Made by a program: the position numbers and the translations under genes. A stretch of DNA of 58,000 bases from Cryptomeria japonica (taxonomy: Eukaryota > Streptophyta > Pinopsida > Cupressales > Cupressaceae). The stretch covers positions 435,278,730 through 435,336,729 of the forward strand of contig NC_081407.1 in assembly GCF_030272615.1 (NCBI RefSeq). The letters are read 5' to 3'. This document shows positions 1-10,391 of the stretch, one piece after another (positions within the stretch are counted from its first letter, which is position 1; each line of letters opens with the position of its first letter). Under the pieces are notes generated by a model. That model worked only from the letters and a program-made list of their open reading frames with translations, did not search any database and was not told the DNA's origin.

Positions 1-1453
1 TCAAAATTTGAGATCCACTTTTCTTCCATCAATCCACCATCCCTCAAGATGTGTGCCAATGGTGATCCTGCAAACGTTTACATTCGCTCATGCACCAAAC
101 TTTCAATATCTGATCCATTATCCAAAACCCCCTTTTCATCCTTCCATACCCCTCATCCAATCCTTTGCATAATACTTTACCCTAGTTTCATCTCAAAATC
201 CAAAAAACTAAGGAAATCAACATTGGAGAAGTTGAACATGTACACTTAGCTGAGACCTTCTTGGAAAGACATCTTTATGCTAGACAAATGAACTACCTAC
301 ACAAAACTCCCTATCCCTATGAACAACATGCAACTTAAACAATATTATATCTAAGGGCTGGGTTAGTTCAAGTTTTGCTTCTACATTGTATAACATTTTA
401 TTCAAAGCACTGCATCGCATATAGTTTTTAAATGCATCGCATTCGCAAAATTTATGCATTTTCGTATAGTAACATTAATAAAACAAGGCAATTGTCCACA
501 TTTATCATTTGTTTGCATTCAAGACAAACAAGGGTTGTCTTCTTTCTTAGATATTCAGACATGAAGTCCTTGATGTCATAAGGTCATCAATTTTCAACAT
601 TACCCTATGACAACGCTTTGCTTATGGTTGGGTAGTGATTTCACTATTTGAGACTTGTTAACCCAAAATATATCAATTGCTATATCTCAAACACATTAAT
701 AAAATCTCTAATTCATTCCAGACACCTAGTTGATCATATGACTAGTGAAAAATCTAAAATTCTACTTCAACGCCACTGTAATTGTCACACCCAAGTAGGT
801 TTCATTACTTACAAGTCAAGGCAAGAAAAAAAAAAGTGTTATGCCAAATATTCATCTCAAAATATCATGCATACAAGTGCGACAAAAAGCTTAACTATGG
901 GAACATGCAAGCAACTCCATCAAGGCTATGGATGCCTACTGGCAATGGAGCAATATTCAAGAAATTATAGTCTATAACCTCGTCGGAGCTCTAAAAGCTT
1001 GTTGGCAGCGAAGCTCTATTCGAGATGCTTTTGAAGTTAGAATAATCCACATAGCTGGCCATATAGGATGCTAAGGATCTTTAGTGAACACAAGAGAAGG
1101 AATTAACTCATTTGCACTCACATGGGCAAAAGAAGATCAAAGTTTCAAGAACCAATGGAGAAGTTTTCTGTGTCTCCATTTATAAATCTTAGTCACTAAG
1201 TGTGTTAATTTGGATGTTCCAAGGGACATTAAGGATCAAATGACTGCTTACCTATAAAATGTTTTGTACCTCCAATTCAATTGGTGTATTACGAAGTGTT
1301 AAACAAACACAGTCATCCTTGTTCAAATAGGAAATGCATCTTCATCATGCATATTGCATTAACATAGGTCATATCAAAAATTCATTGTCTCCACATGCAT
1401 TCTACAGATCACCATGTCATATAGGTCTGCATAGTGGTGGCATAACTGAGAAA
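1..1453. other. AT-rich DNA with no recognised gene
   Basis: Only short open frames occur here (66 and 109 codons), without recognisable motifs or codon bias. If the LTR at 4,091 is a 3' LTR, this stretch may be decayed interior of the same element, but no protein domain supports that. Confidence 0.5.
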
Positions 1454-1562
1454 ATCCTAAAAAAAAACCATAAAATGTCCTGAACTAACTCCTAAAAATC
1501 ATAAAATGTTCTGAACAAACTCCTAAAAATCATAAAATGTCCTGAACAAAATCCTAAAAATA
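1454..1562. repeat. 31-bp tandem repeat, about 3.5 copies
   Basis: The unit is about CTCCTAAAAATCATAAAATG followed by TTCTGAACAAA. It repeats with a period near 31 bp and one or two changes per copy. It is non-coding and probably arose by local slippage. Confidence 0.75.
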
Positions 1563-3489
1563 AATAAAAAACTCACAAAATCAAAAAAAAAGAAAAAAAA
1601 ACTGAAAAAAATCAAAGCAAGAAAGCATAGACTATCCATCAAACTAAATCAACATCAGACAAACTCTCAAAGTTTGCAATCAAACTTATCTCATGTCTTG
1701 TTAATCTATCTATCAAACATCAACATGTCTTATACAAGGAAGGGTACACTCAAAACTAGACAGGTCTTATACGGGGTACTTACTCTTTGAAACCAGGCAT
1801 TCCTATCAATGATCACACAAATCAAAACAATGACATAGATTAGTATGGTTGCTGGATTTTGTCCAAGTTAGTCTTATCTCTTGTACTGAAATGCTACATC
1901 TTTGCTTTATCTTGTACATATCTTTTAGTCACTTTCGTGACATCCTAGTTCTTTTTTGGAACCCTCATGGCTTGAAATTGATCATTGTCTTAATCTTAGG
2001 GTAATCGACTGAGAAATTTACATGTCCTAAGCAGTATCAACCAAGTCATCTTTCAGTTAGTGGTACCCGGTCATCCACTCTGAGTCAGTCACCTGTCTCC
2101 TAGCTACTGAAGAGTTTTATCACTAAGTACACAAGAAAAACAAGACTACTAAAAACAATCACTAAACTGTTTGAGATATGCATGAAATTTTCGTGTGTTG
2201 TCTTTTACATTGGCTTTCACTTATTATTCCCTCTGAGTAACTCGAGGAAGTCTATCTTGACAAAGAGGAGCAAGGATTGGGGGCATAATACTTTTCTTTG
2301 TTTTCTAGCTTGTAGGAATGAAACTGATGATCTAGAAACATCTAATTAGCTGGGTGTCTATGATAAGTGCCTTCACATGAAGGTGAAATCGCCACACATA
2401 CGTCGACTCCTCTTATTTGTATGCTACAAGGATGTTGGAGTCATTTTTTTGTCTGTTTGAAGGAATTTATTTAATGTGCAATCTAGATGCATGCATGATC
2501 TGTCCAAGGATATGAACAAAAAAAGGGTCATTGCGGACAAGATACTTAATATTGCATATGAAAAGAAAGGAACTCTTTTTTTCTTGCTCTGTTTGTAAAA
2601 CACTCAATGATGAAAATTAAGCACACCAAATCTAGTGACTAGGTTTAGGTTGCATTCATTCTAAATTTTATGCATTTAAAAGTCATTTCAGCATGATAAC
2701 AATGATCTCTTTATCTTTTGAATGAGATTTTGAAGCATCATCATTTCTTAGCTAAGTGGTCTCTTTTTCATCATCATTTTTCCGATCGAGTACTTGTGTA
2801 TTGAGATGTTAGCTGCATACATGAGCATCTTATATAGACCCATACATTTTATTTTATAGTTATTTGCATTCATATTATTGCATGAAGAAAAATAAACATT
2901 TGCATTACTAGTTACTCATTCTCCTCATTTATTTGCATAAAAAGAAACAAAAATAAACATCCATATTCCATTTGCATTCATTCATCTATACTGAAAAGAT
3001 ATGAATACATATAGAATAAAGCATATAGAACATCTCATAATCAATCAACACAAGTTCGATGAAATCAAATCAAGAGCTCATAAATCGACTATCCTGAGTC
3101 CATTTTCAGGATCAAAATAAAAATCGGACATCAATTCTCTCATAGAAATTTCACGACATTGACCACTTAGCACTTTCATCCTCAAGTCAATTTTTTGAGT
3201 CATTTTGCACTCAACGCTGAATCTCAATTTAATTCTCAAATCAACTCTGATTTTAATCTTCAATACTAATCTTTGTGCTCAAATAACTTATCATCGCTAC
3301 AAAAAAAATTTTGCCTAAAATCACTGCACAACCCTCATTATCTTTTGATTTTGCTTCCGAGGGGGCATACTCATGACATCATCATCAATTATTATCATCC
3401 TCAAAGTCGAGAATTTATTTCAAAACCTTCGTTGCAAGTTGAGCAGCTGATCTTTAATCGAACATCAAAAAAGACCTCATCTCTAGGGG
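1563..3489. other. AT-rich DNA with no recognised gene
   Basis: I see no protein domain, RNA gene or terminal repeat here. The only ORF of note (61 codons, minus, near 3,078-3,263) is low-complexity and is rejected as a gene. Confidence 0.5.
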
Positions 3490-4030
3490 CATCTCAGCTT
3501 CATTGCTTCATATCAAGTTGAGATTTCTTGTTCATGTAAATCAAATCAATCTCTAGGGGCATATCAATTTCATCAATCAAATCAAGCTGATATTGCCTTC
3601 ATCTGAATTAGTCTCTTAATGTTAATCAGTTTCATCGCTTTTCATTAAACTGATTATTCGTTTAAACTCAATCAAGGGTTTAAAGAATATCTTTGATCAC
3701 GCTCAATCTAAGCAGGTGTTCAGTTTCATCGCATCGAATCAAGTTGGACAGTTTATCTTCGCTCATCGTATCTTGATCAATCAAGTTCAAGATCGATTTT
3801 ATCTTTGCTCACTGTGTCTAGTTCAATCAAGTTCTAGATCAGTAAGATCCGCTTCTTGATCAATCAAGTTCAAGTTCGGTATCTTTGCTCTTCATTGGTC
3901 CTAGTTCAATCAAGTTCGGGATCGGTTTCACTTTAATCAACTCTGTTCAGTTTGATCGCTTCAAATCAAACTGAATACCTCGCTCTTCATCTGGTTCGTG
4001 ATCAATCAAGTTCAGAACTGGTATCTCCTA
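3490..4030 (+). repeat. Degenerate repeats built on ATCAAGTTC and AGGGGCAT
   Basis: The words AATCAAGTTCAAGATC, GTTCAATCAAGTTC and CTCTAGGGGCAT recur at irregular 50-70 bp spacing. They lie directly upstream of a polypurine tract, so they may be the 3' untranslated region of a Gypsy-type element. Function is unknown. Confidence 0.5.
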
Positions 4031-4077
4031 GACATCAAACTATTCTTTGAACCAACGCGCTGCTTGCGCATTAATTC

Positions 4078-4090
4078 AAAGAGGGGCAAA
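4078..4090 (+). other. Polypurine tract before an LTR
   Basis: AAAGAGGGGCAAA sits immediately before TGTAATACCC. A purine run abutting a 5'-TG is the expected primer for plus-strand DNA synthesis at the left edge of a 3' LTR. Confidence 0.6.
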
Positions 4091-5226
4091 TGTAATACCC
4101 TAAAAATAGTTATCTAAACCATGAGCCCCTAATCTCGACAACGTCACCATGGTCCTAACCAAAGGCAATTAAATCAACCTTGAGAACCTTATCAATTAAT
4201 TTCTAATATCACCAATGTCACATGGCAAAGTTAATCACCCAATATTAATTAAATATTTATTTAATTAATTGATAATTCCAAGTATATCATTTTAAACAAT
4301 TATCCTATTTATTTTATTGAATATCCTGGCATATTTAATTAAATAAATGAATTTGCCATTAAATCATCAAAAAATGAATTAATTGGAAAAAAGAATTACA
4401 ATTTGAGAAAAGAAATTAATTGGAGATAATCTTGAAAAACAGATTAAAAATTGATAAATAATCTCAAAGAAAGCAATTAAAACATTTAAATATTAAAATT
4501 GAATGAAATAGAGAATAAATCAGTTTTTTCTAATTTTATCTTAATTTTAGTTCAATTTCCTTTAAAACTGAGAAAAACAGCCAATCACATCAATTCACCT
4601 GGATTGTGCTTCCTCTTGAAAAATCTTGACCACTCATTGCTAATTGATTTCGGCCATTGGTTTCTCTCTAAATTTTCTATAAATTCAGGCTCTCATCTCT
4701 CATTCAAGGATCCTAGAGAATATATTGTTATTATGTTGTTTTTGCTCTAGGTTCATTAAGATTTTTCATTTAGATATTTGCATATTAATTATTGCAGCCT
4801 TATTAAATCATCTAGCTTAATATTGCTTAAATCATGTTAGCTTAAATCTTACATATCTAGTTTAAATCTTGCATTCATCTAGCTTAAATCTTGCATTCAT
4901 TTAGCTCAAATTCATGCTCATATAGATTAAAAATCTTTCGTTTAGGTGTCGTCTAGTCTTTGGTATTGTATATGAAATCTGAAGGCAAGACTAAACTCGC
5001 ATCTACTAGAAGGAAATAGGTCGCTTTGTAATGGTTTATTGTTCATTATTGATTATTGATTTACTAACCATGCATCTAATGACTTAATTGAAGTGTTGTG
5101 TATTCAGATACAGATGCAGATACCTTATCCACTTTTCACACACAGATAGGTTTAACCAAACGGAAGGCACGCCTGAGCAAAATTTTCCATGATTGAATTG
5201 ATGAATAATTTCCCAACAATAGTACA
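4091..5226 (+). mobile_element. Probable 3' LTR of a decayed LTR retrotransposon (element E)
   Basis: The sequence starts TGTAATACCC after a polypurine tract and could end at AATAGTACA, giving TG...CA ends and about 1.1 kb. A possible TATA box (CTATAAATT) lies at 4,678-4,686, a plausible U3/R border. Three copies of a CTTAAATCTTGCATTCAT-like word follow. The partner LTR is not in the window, so the right border is uncertain and no target duplication could be checked. Confidence 0.45.
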
Positions 5227-5236
5227 ACTCACTGGC

Positions 5237-5371
5237 GTGAGACAGGAATAGCCTATCGACTACTTAATTATTGATAAATGTAGTTTTCCATTCAAATATA
5301 AAATTATTTTTTAATTTGTTCCCGATAGGCTATTCCTTGTGGGGATCTCCCCCACCGGAAATTTGTCTCAC
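5237..5371. repeat. Interrupted inverted repeat (potential large hairpin)
   Basis: GTGAGACA plus GGAATAGCCTATCG (5,237-5,258) are exact reverse complements of CGATAGGCTATTCC (5,323-5,336) and TGTCTCAC (5,364-5,371). The two outer arms are offset by a 27-bp insert on the right. This could be the stem of a foldback element or the hairpin of a decayed transposon end. Confidence 0.6.
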
Positions 5372-5428
5372 ACCGATAAATCATTGTCGTTTTTCTTTTT
5401 CCATGGTTCTTTCGTGCCTGTCTCGCAT

Positions 5429-5511
5429 CGTATTTTACTTGATGGAAATGGTGATGGCCTCATAACTGTGGAAGAGTTGTAGTATGTTATTTGTATCCAA
5501 TAAACTTCATA
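5429..5511 (+). pseudogene. EF-hand (calmodulin-like) scrap
   Basis: One frame reads DGNGDGLITVEEL, a textbook EF-hand calcium loop with acidic residues at positions 1, 3, 5 and 12, then a stop, YVI and a second stop. The pattern fits a calmodulin-like protein. Only one loop survives and I see no neighbouring EF-hand. It could be chance, but a 13-residue match of this quality makes a relic more likely. Confidence 0.5.
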
Positions 5512-5614
5512 TCGTTGCTTCCGAAAGGGGAATTGAATTACAAATGCCAGAGATAAGGTAGGCCTATTCTGATCAACCCGTAATGGTTCACTTCTATGTC
5601 TTTCTGAATTGCAG

Positions 5615-6640
5615 TTGCTACTTATGGAAAGGGGTGGCCAAGTTATCTATGCAGGGCCATTGGGTTAACATTCTCATAAACTTGTGGTAACTTATTCTCT
5701 TCATGGTTCTTAGGAGAGCTACTGATTCATACATGGTGCATGGCATTGTCACACATAGCAGAAAGTAATAATGTTGTTTGTTTGTTGCATGATTAATCAG
5801 TTTGTGGAAGGCATTCCATCAATTACAGAAGGATACAATCCAACAACATGGGTGCTAGAATTTAGCTCCATATCTATTGAGCAAAGTCTATGTAAGTCTA
5901 GGCATGGACTTTGTTGATATCTACATAAAATCTTCACTTTGCGAGTATGGACTTAATAATTGAACGTTTCTTGGAGAAGAAATGCAGACTAAATAAGGAT
6001 TACTAACATGACTCCTCTAAGGATATTAAACCATCACACCCTTGTTTGAAGTGCTTTCTATTTGTAAGATGGGATCAACAACTTATAAAAAAAGTAAGCA
6101 CCCCTGCTTCGGGCCCAAAGAATCTAAATTTTCCAACACAGTATGCACAGTCCTTACCACTTCAGAGCATGGCATGAATTTGGAAGCAATATTGGTGATA
6201 CTGGTAGAATCCACATTATGTTATTATGCATCATTTCTTCAGCACAATGGTTGCTCTGCTCTTTGGGAGCATCTTTTAGGGTTTTGGGATAAAGAGGTTA
6301 GACGTTTTTTTCACTGGCACGATAGTCTAGATTTTTCAATATGCAACTACAGCAACCAGATTTGCGTTTACACCTTTGTTGTGATTTACTAGTGTTTTTC
6401 TACAAGACGACAACCTATTTCAATTCAGTTGTCACCCATCATACTAGCATTTTATTTTTTTAACATTCTACACTCTGTTTTTGTAGAGGTAATCAACAAG
6501 ATTTATTCAATATTTTAGGAGCAATGTATTGTTCTATACTGTTTCTTGGAGTGGTTGATGTGGAACATTCTATCTTCTATAGAGAAAGAGCTGCTAGAAT
6601 GCATTCACTATTTTCTTATGCCTTTGGGTAGAGAACAAGT
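5615..6640 (+). pseudogene. Relic of a PDR-type ABCG transporter gene, introns retained
   Basis: Several blocks follow the plant pleiotropic-drug-resistance ABCG order: LLLMERGGQVIYAGPLG (5,615 on), EGIPSITEGYNPTTWVLEFS (5,804 on), LGMDFVDIY (about 5,900), STPASGPKNLNFPTQYAQS (6,098 on), FFSTMVALLFGSIF (about 6,230) and GNQQDLFNILGAMY with FYRERAA (6,490-6,610). They span the end of the first nucleotide-binding half and the start of the second membrane domain. GT...AG introns remain at 5,687-5,800 and before 6,488, so this is a DNA-level copy, not a processed one. Stops and frameshifts (for example three stops around 6,175-6,210) make it non-functional. Both ends of the gene are missing. Confidence 0.85.
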
Positions 6641-6686
6641 CCATCTATCTCTCACAGGGTAAGGAGACCGTACAATATGGCAATAC

Positions 6687-7261
6687 CTTTAGACAAAATG
6701 TGGATGCATAGACAAGGCGCGTGACTTCTTTGACAGAATGCCTCAGAGAAATGTGTTCTCATGGACTACACTGATCGGAGGTTATGCACAAAATGGATTT
6801 GTTGAAAAGGTGTTAGAGACTTTAAAGGAAATGCAATTGGCAGGGTAAATCCAAATTCCACAACTTTCGCTAGAAAATTGCCTACCTGTACCAAAATGGG
6901 AGCTTTGGAACAGGGTATGGACATCCATCAAAGAAAAATGGAAGAGGGGATTTTGTCTGATATTATGGTTGGAAATGCTCTAGTAGACATGTATGCAAAA
7001 TGTGGAAGCATCGACAAGGCAGGCGAACTGTTTGACAAAATGCCCGAAATAAATGTGGTCTCGTGGAATGCCATGATCGCACGATATGCACATAATGGAT
7101 TTGATGAAAAGACTTTATAAACTTTCAATAAAATGAAATTGGCAGGGGTAAAGCCAAATTCCATGACGTTTGCCAGCATCCTCCCTGTATGTGCCAAAAT
7201 TGGAGCTATGAAACAGGGTATGGACATCATCAAACCATTATTGGAGTGGGGTATGTGTTAA
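6687..7261 (+). pseudogene. Pentatricopeptide-repeat (PPR, PLS-class) gene relic
   Basis: Successive PPR units read CGCIDKARDFFDRMPQRNV, then SWTTLIGGYAQNG, then after a frameshift DMYAKCGSIDKAGELFDKMP, SWNAMIARYAHNG and GVKPNSMTFASILPVCAKIG. These are PLS-type repeats of plant organelle RNA-binding proteins. A lost G near 6,848 (GGGTAAATCC against GGGGTAAAGCC in the next unit) breaks the frame, and a stop falls at about 7,118. Start, targeting peptide and C-terminal domains are absent. It follows the ABCG relic within about 50 bp, too close for two independent genes. Confidence 0.85.
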
Positions 7262-7303
7262 ATGTTCACTCTTAACATTCTGCTAATTTTTTTATCATCA
7301 CAG

Positions 7304-7575
7304 TGATCTGGTGGATGTCATCGATCAAGCAAGGGAGACCGTGTTGTTCAAAACTAGAGAGGAAGGCCATAAGAAATTCTTTAAAAAACATTCTTTCCCT
7401 TATAGTTACTTTTGGCAATGTGGAGGCCCTCAAAAGTTTGCAAGATGAGGGACTTAAACTTTCTTTAAGCTGTTACACACACAAGGAATACAACTTTCCA
7501 TTTGGCAGCATATCATGGCCATCTACAAGCTCTGCAAATGTTACTGTTGGCATATGATGAAGCGGTGACAAAGTA
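7304..7575 (+). pseudogene. Ankyrin-repeat gene relic, 5' part
   Basis: The segment follows an apparent intron end (TTATCATCACAG). It reads FGNVEALKSLQDEGLKLS and, after a frameshift near 7,490, FHLAAYHGHLQALQMLLLAY. The LHLAA-x-GH-x2-AL-x2-LL pattern is diagnostic of ankyrin repeats. At least one frameshift separates the blocks. It is cut at 7,575 by an LTR fragment; a possible continuation lies at 13,637. Confidence 0.75.
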
Positions 7576-8132
7576 TGTTGTCATTGATGTCAATATGTGC
7601 TCAAGCAGGTACACCGGTATGCACCAGTATGAAGATTGGAAGCGGTTTTGGTCAACTCGGATGGAGTGGACCGGTGTCGGGGTTCACAAGTGTTAGTACC
7701 GGTTGGTAGTCTCTTAGTCTCTATTTAGTTTTAGGGTTTTCGATATGATCTGTGCAGTGCAACCGATGGTATTTTGTGAACATTAAGAATAAGGATCAGG
7801 ATGCCACGTCAGTTGTGTGCACGTGAAGAATTTCCTTGAGGATTTTGCGCGTGGAGATCGAATGCATTGAATGCCTACCTCGAGAATGTGCGATTTTCTG
7901 AGTGGTGTATGAAGAGCACATGATGGGTTACCATTTTCTAGATGCGGTGAAGATCAGACGATGCAGATTGACTTGAGATCAGTTTAGATTGTTTCATTCT
8001 ATGTAAAGTGTTTGGATGGTCAGGATTGGACCGCTTGTAATTGTAAACCTAAAATACTTAGGGTTTAGGGTTTATGTTACCGACCTAATTCTTGTCTATA
8101 AGGTCGATGAGTTTTGATATTGTTGTTATTGG
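7576..8132 (+). mobile_element. Truncated LTR of family A
   Basis: It starts TGTTGTCATTGATGTCAATATGTG and matches, with considerable divergence, the first half of the LTRs at 32,495 and 53,479. Shared landmarks are CTACCTCGAGAATGTGCG, the AACGGTCAGGATTGAACCGCTTG-like stretch (diverged here), the TTTAGGG repeats and TACCGACCTxxxTCTxTAAGGTC. It stops at GTTGTTATTGG, where family A continues GGAAAAAGTTGTG, so the second half of about 1 kb is missing. Confidence 0.75.
8058..8074 (+). repeat. Telomere-like TTTAGGG repeats inside an LTR
   Basis: TTAGGGTTTAGGGTTTA lies at the same place within the family A LTR as the longer arrays at 33,143 and 54,118. Its position inside an LTR argues against a telomere. 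Confidence 0.8.
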
Positions 8133-8789
8133 AAAATTATTTAACTGCTGAAAATAAATTTACAGCTGAATATCGAAAAATAACACAACTGCAACTTCAC
8201 TAAAAATACTGAAAGAAATAAGCAACACAAGGACACAATATTTTTGGACAATCGTCCCTGGAAAAACCCCTAAGGGAAAACCAGTTCTACAGATGGAAAA
8301 TATATTAATCTTCAGCAATATAAGAATTACAAAAGAATTCCTTGCCTCTTACTGGCAGAACTCCGACAAACTCCTAATATCTCCTGCTGATATCCTCCAC
8401 TGCTATATCAACGCTATCACTGCGCCTCTTGCTAACACTGCAAGACTATTTGCTATCACTGCAAATTCTTCTCAAGACTTCTTATTTTCCAAATGACCCA
8501 TGACCCCTTTTTATACTACTCTATTGGAAAACCAACGGCCGAGATTAATTCAAACCAACGGCTGAGATTAAGACAACTCAATAACCAATTACTAATTTTG
8601 GCTATGAGGTGTCACCTAAAAAGAGCCACTATTAAATAACAATTGTTATTATCCTAACAACACTTGTTTGACAAAAACAACCATTTTCTAATTCTAGGTC
8701 AGGACAAACAGCTGTCCAAAACTACCCATAACTAATGCTGTTATTTCTGGGTAAGGACAAACAGCTGTCCAAGCTACCCATAATTAACA
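8133..8789 (-). repeat. 3' LTR of Copia D, outer end truncated
   Basis: It is nearly identical to 12,980-13,636 but lacks the final stretch that begins TGTAGAAATTC on the plus strand of the other LTR. The junction with the family A LTR fragment shares AAAA, which suggests a deletion joined at microhomology. A minus-strand TATA box is at 8,506-8,515. Confidence 0.92.
8506..8515 (-). promoter_or_regulatory. TATA box in LTR of Copia D
   Basis: The minus strand reads TATAAAAAGG, matching a plant RNA polymerase II TATA box at a sensible place in the LTR. The same motif is at 13,353-13,362 in the other LTR. Confidence 0.6.
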
Positions 8790-10391
8790 CTCCCTCTTAG
8801 TGAGGAAGTTGTTCTGCACGACACCCATCTTATCTCTAAAGAAGATGAATTTTGCCTTCCCCAATGCCTTTGTTAGAATGTCTGCTACCTGCTCCTCTGT
8901 AGGTATGTACTATAGCTGAACAATCCCCCTCTGTACACAATCCCTGATGAAGTGATACCTGATGTCTATATGTTTCGATCTATCATGAAACACTGGATTC
9001 TCAGTCAACTTGATGCAACTCTGATTGTCGCAGTGTATCACCGTAGTCTCAACCTTCTGACCAAACAAGGCTACTAGCAACTTCTGAAGCCATATAGCTT
9101 CACACGTCGCCATGCTGGCTGCCATGTATTCTGCTTCTGATGAACTCAAGGCCACAGATTTTTGCTTCCTGCTGAACCAAGAAACAACTCCTGATCCCAG
9201 GCTAAAACAACATCCTGAAGTACTCCTTTTGTCCACTGTACTGCCTGCCCAATCTGCATCAGTATAGCCTATCAACTTGATACCTTCACCTCAAACATAT
9301 CTGATCCCGTACTCAACTGTACCATGAAGATAACGCAACACATGCTTAGCCGCCGTCCAATGCACTCTCTTTGGCTCTACCATGAACTGACTAAGAGAGT
9401 TTACTGCAAAGGCTATATCTGGTCTGGTGTTGACCAAATACATGAGTGAACCAATCAGCTGCCTGTATAGGGTGGGATCAACATTCTTTTCCTTGGATGC
9501 ATCTACCTTCCTCCAATTAGTGATCATGGGTGTAGACATGGCTTTGCAATCTTCCATCTCGAATCTCTTCAAGATTTCAATGCAATATTTCCCTTGACCA
9601 AGGAAAATCTCTCCATCAGTTTGCCACACCTCCATGCCTAGAAAGTAGTGCATAAGTCCCAAATTCTTCATCTCAAACTCTTCTGCAAGGTCCCTCTTGC
9701 AATCCTCTATGAGCCCTAGCGCACCAGTAAGAAACAAGTCATCCACATATAGAACAAGAATGAGAACCTCACCCCCAACCACCAAGTAGTAGAGGTTCGC
9801 ATCAGCCTCACTCTTCACAAAGCCCATTTCCTGCAAGTATGTATCAATGCGCTCATACCATGCTCTGGGAGCCTGCTTGAGTCCGTATAAGGCTTTCTTT
9901 AATCTGCACACGTGGGTCTCTTTGCTGTGTGCTACAAAGCCTTCTGGTTGTTCTATGTATACCTCCTCCTTCAATTCTCCATTAAGGAATGCTGTCTTGA
10001 CATCCATTTGATGGATCTGCCATCCCATCTGTGCTGCAAATGAGATTACAGCTCGTATAGAAGTATACCTGGCCACAGGAGCAAATGTCTCCTCATAGTC
10101 TATTCCCTCCTTCTGAGAGAACCCCTTGGCCACAAACCTCACCTTATATTTCTCAATGCTACCATCTGCACCATGCTTTATCTTGAAGATCCAACGCGAT
10201 CCAACTACTGCTCTATCAGTTGGTCTAGGCACTACCTCCCATACATCATTCTGCATTATTGAGTTATATTCCTCAACCATAGCATCTCGCCATACCTGAT
10301 GCTTTGTAGCTTCCTGATAGCTGGAAGGTTCACTATCTACCAACTGGCTGACTAATGCCACATAGTCATTGAACTTGGCTGGTTGTCTCCT
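8784..10391 (-). pseudogene. Copia D reverse transcriptase and RNase H
   Basis: The reverse transcriptase block (9,291-10,361) carries [51 protein letters not shown] and the catalytic YVDD, followed by the Copia signature [16 protein letters not shown]. RNase H (8,910-9,275) has TDADWAG, SSSEAEY and HCDNQS, covering its acidic catalytic residues. In-frame stops lie near 10,390, 9,290 and 8,910; the last two fit C-to-T changes (CGA and CAG). The frame runs on through the polypurine tract and ends at a TAA formed by the first bases of the LTR (8,784-8,786). Confidence 0.95.
8790..8800 (-). other. Polypurine tract of Copia D
   Basis: The minus strand reads CTAAGAGGGAG immediately before TGTTAATTATG, the start of the 3' LTR. 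The tract also encodes the last residues of the polyprotein. Confidence 0.8.

Noticed and set aside
1454-1562. CRISPR-like array
   Set aside because: Copies are adjacent with no unique spacers, and this is eukaryotic nuclear DNA.
6928-7233. 101-codon minus-strand ORF
   Set aside because: It is antisense to the PPR relic, whose plus-strand repeats are unmistakable.
8293-8496. 67-codon ORF identical at 13,140-13,343
   Set aside because: It lies in both LTRs of Copia D, antisense to the element. Identity reflects LTR duplication, not selection.
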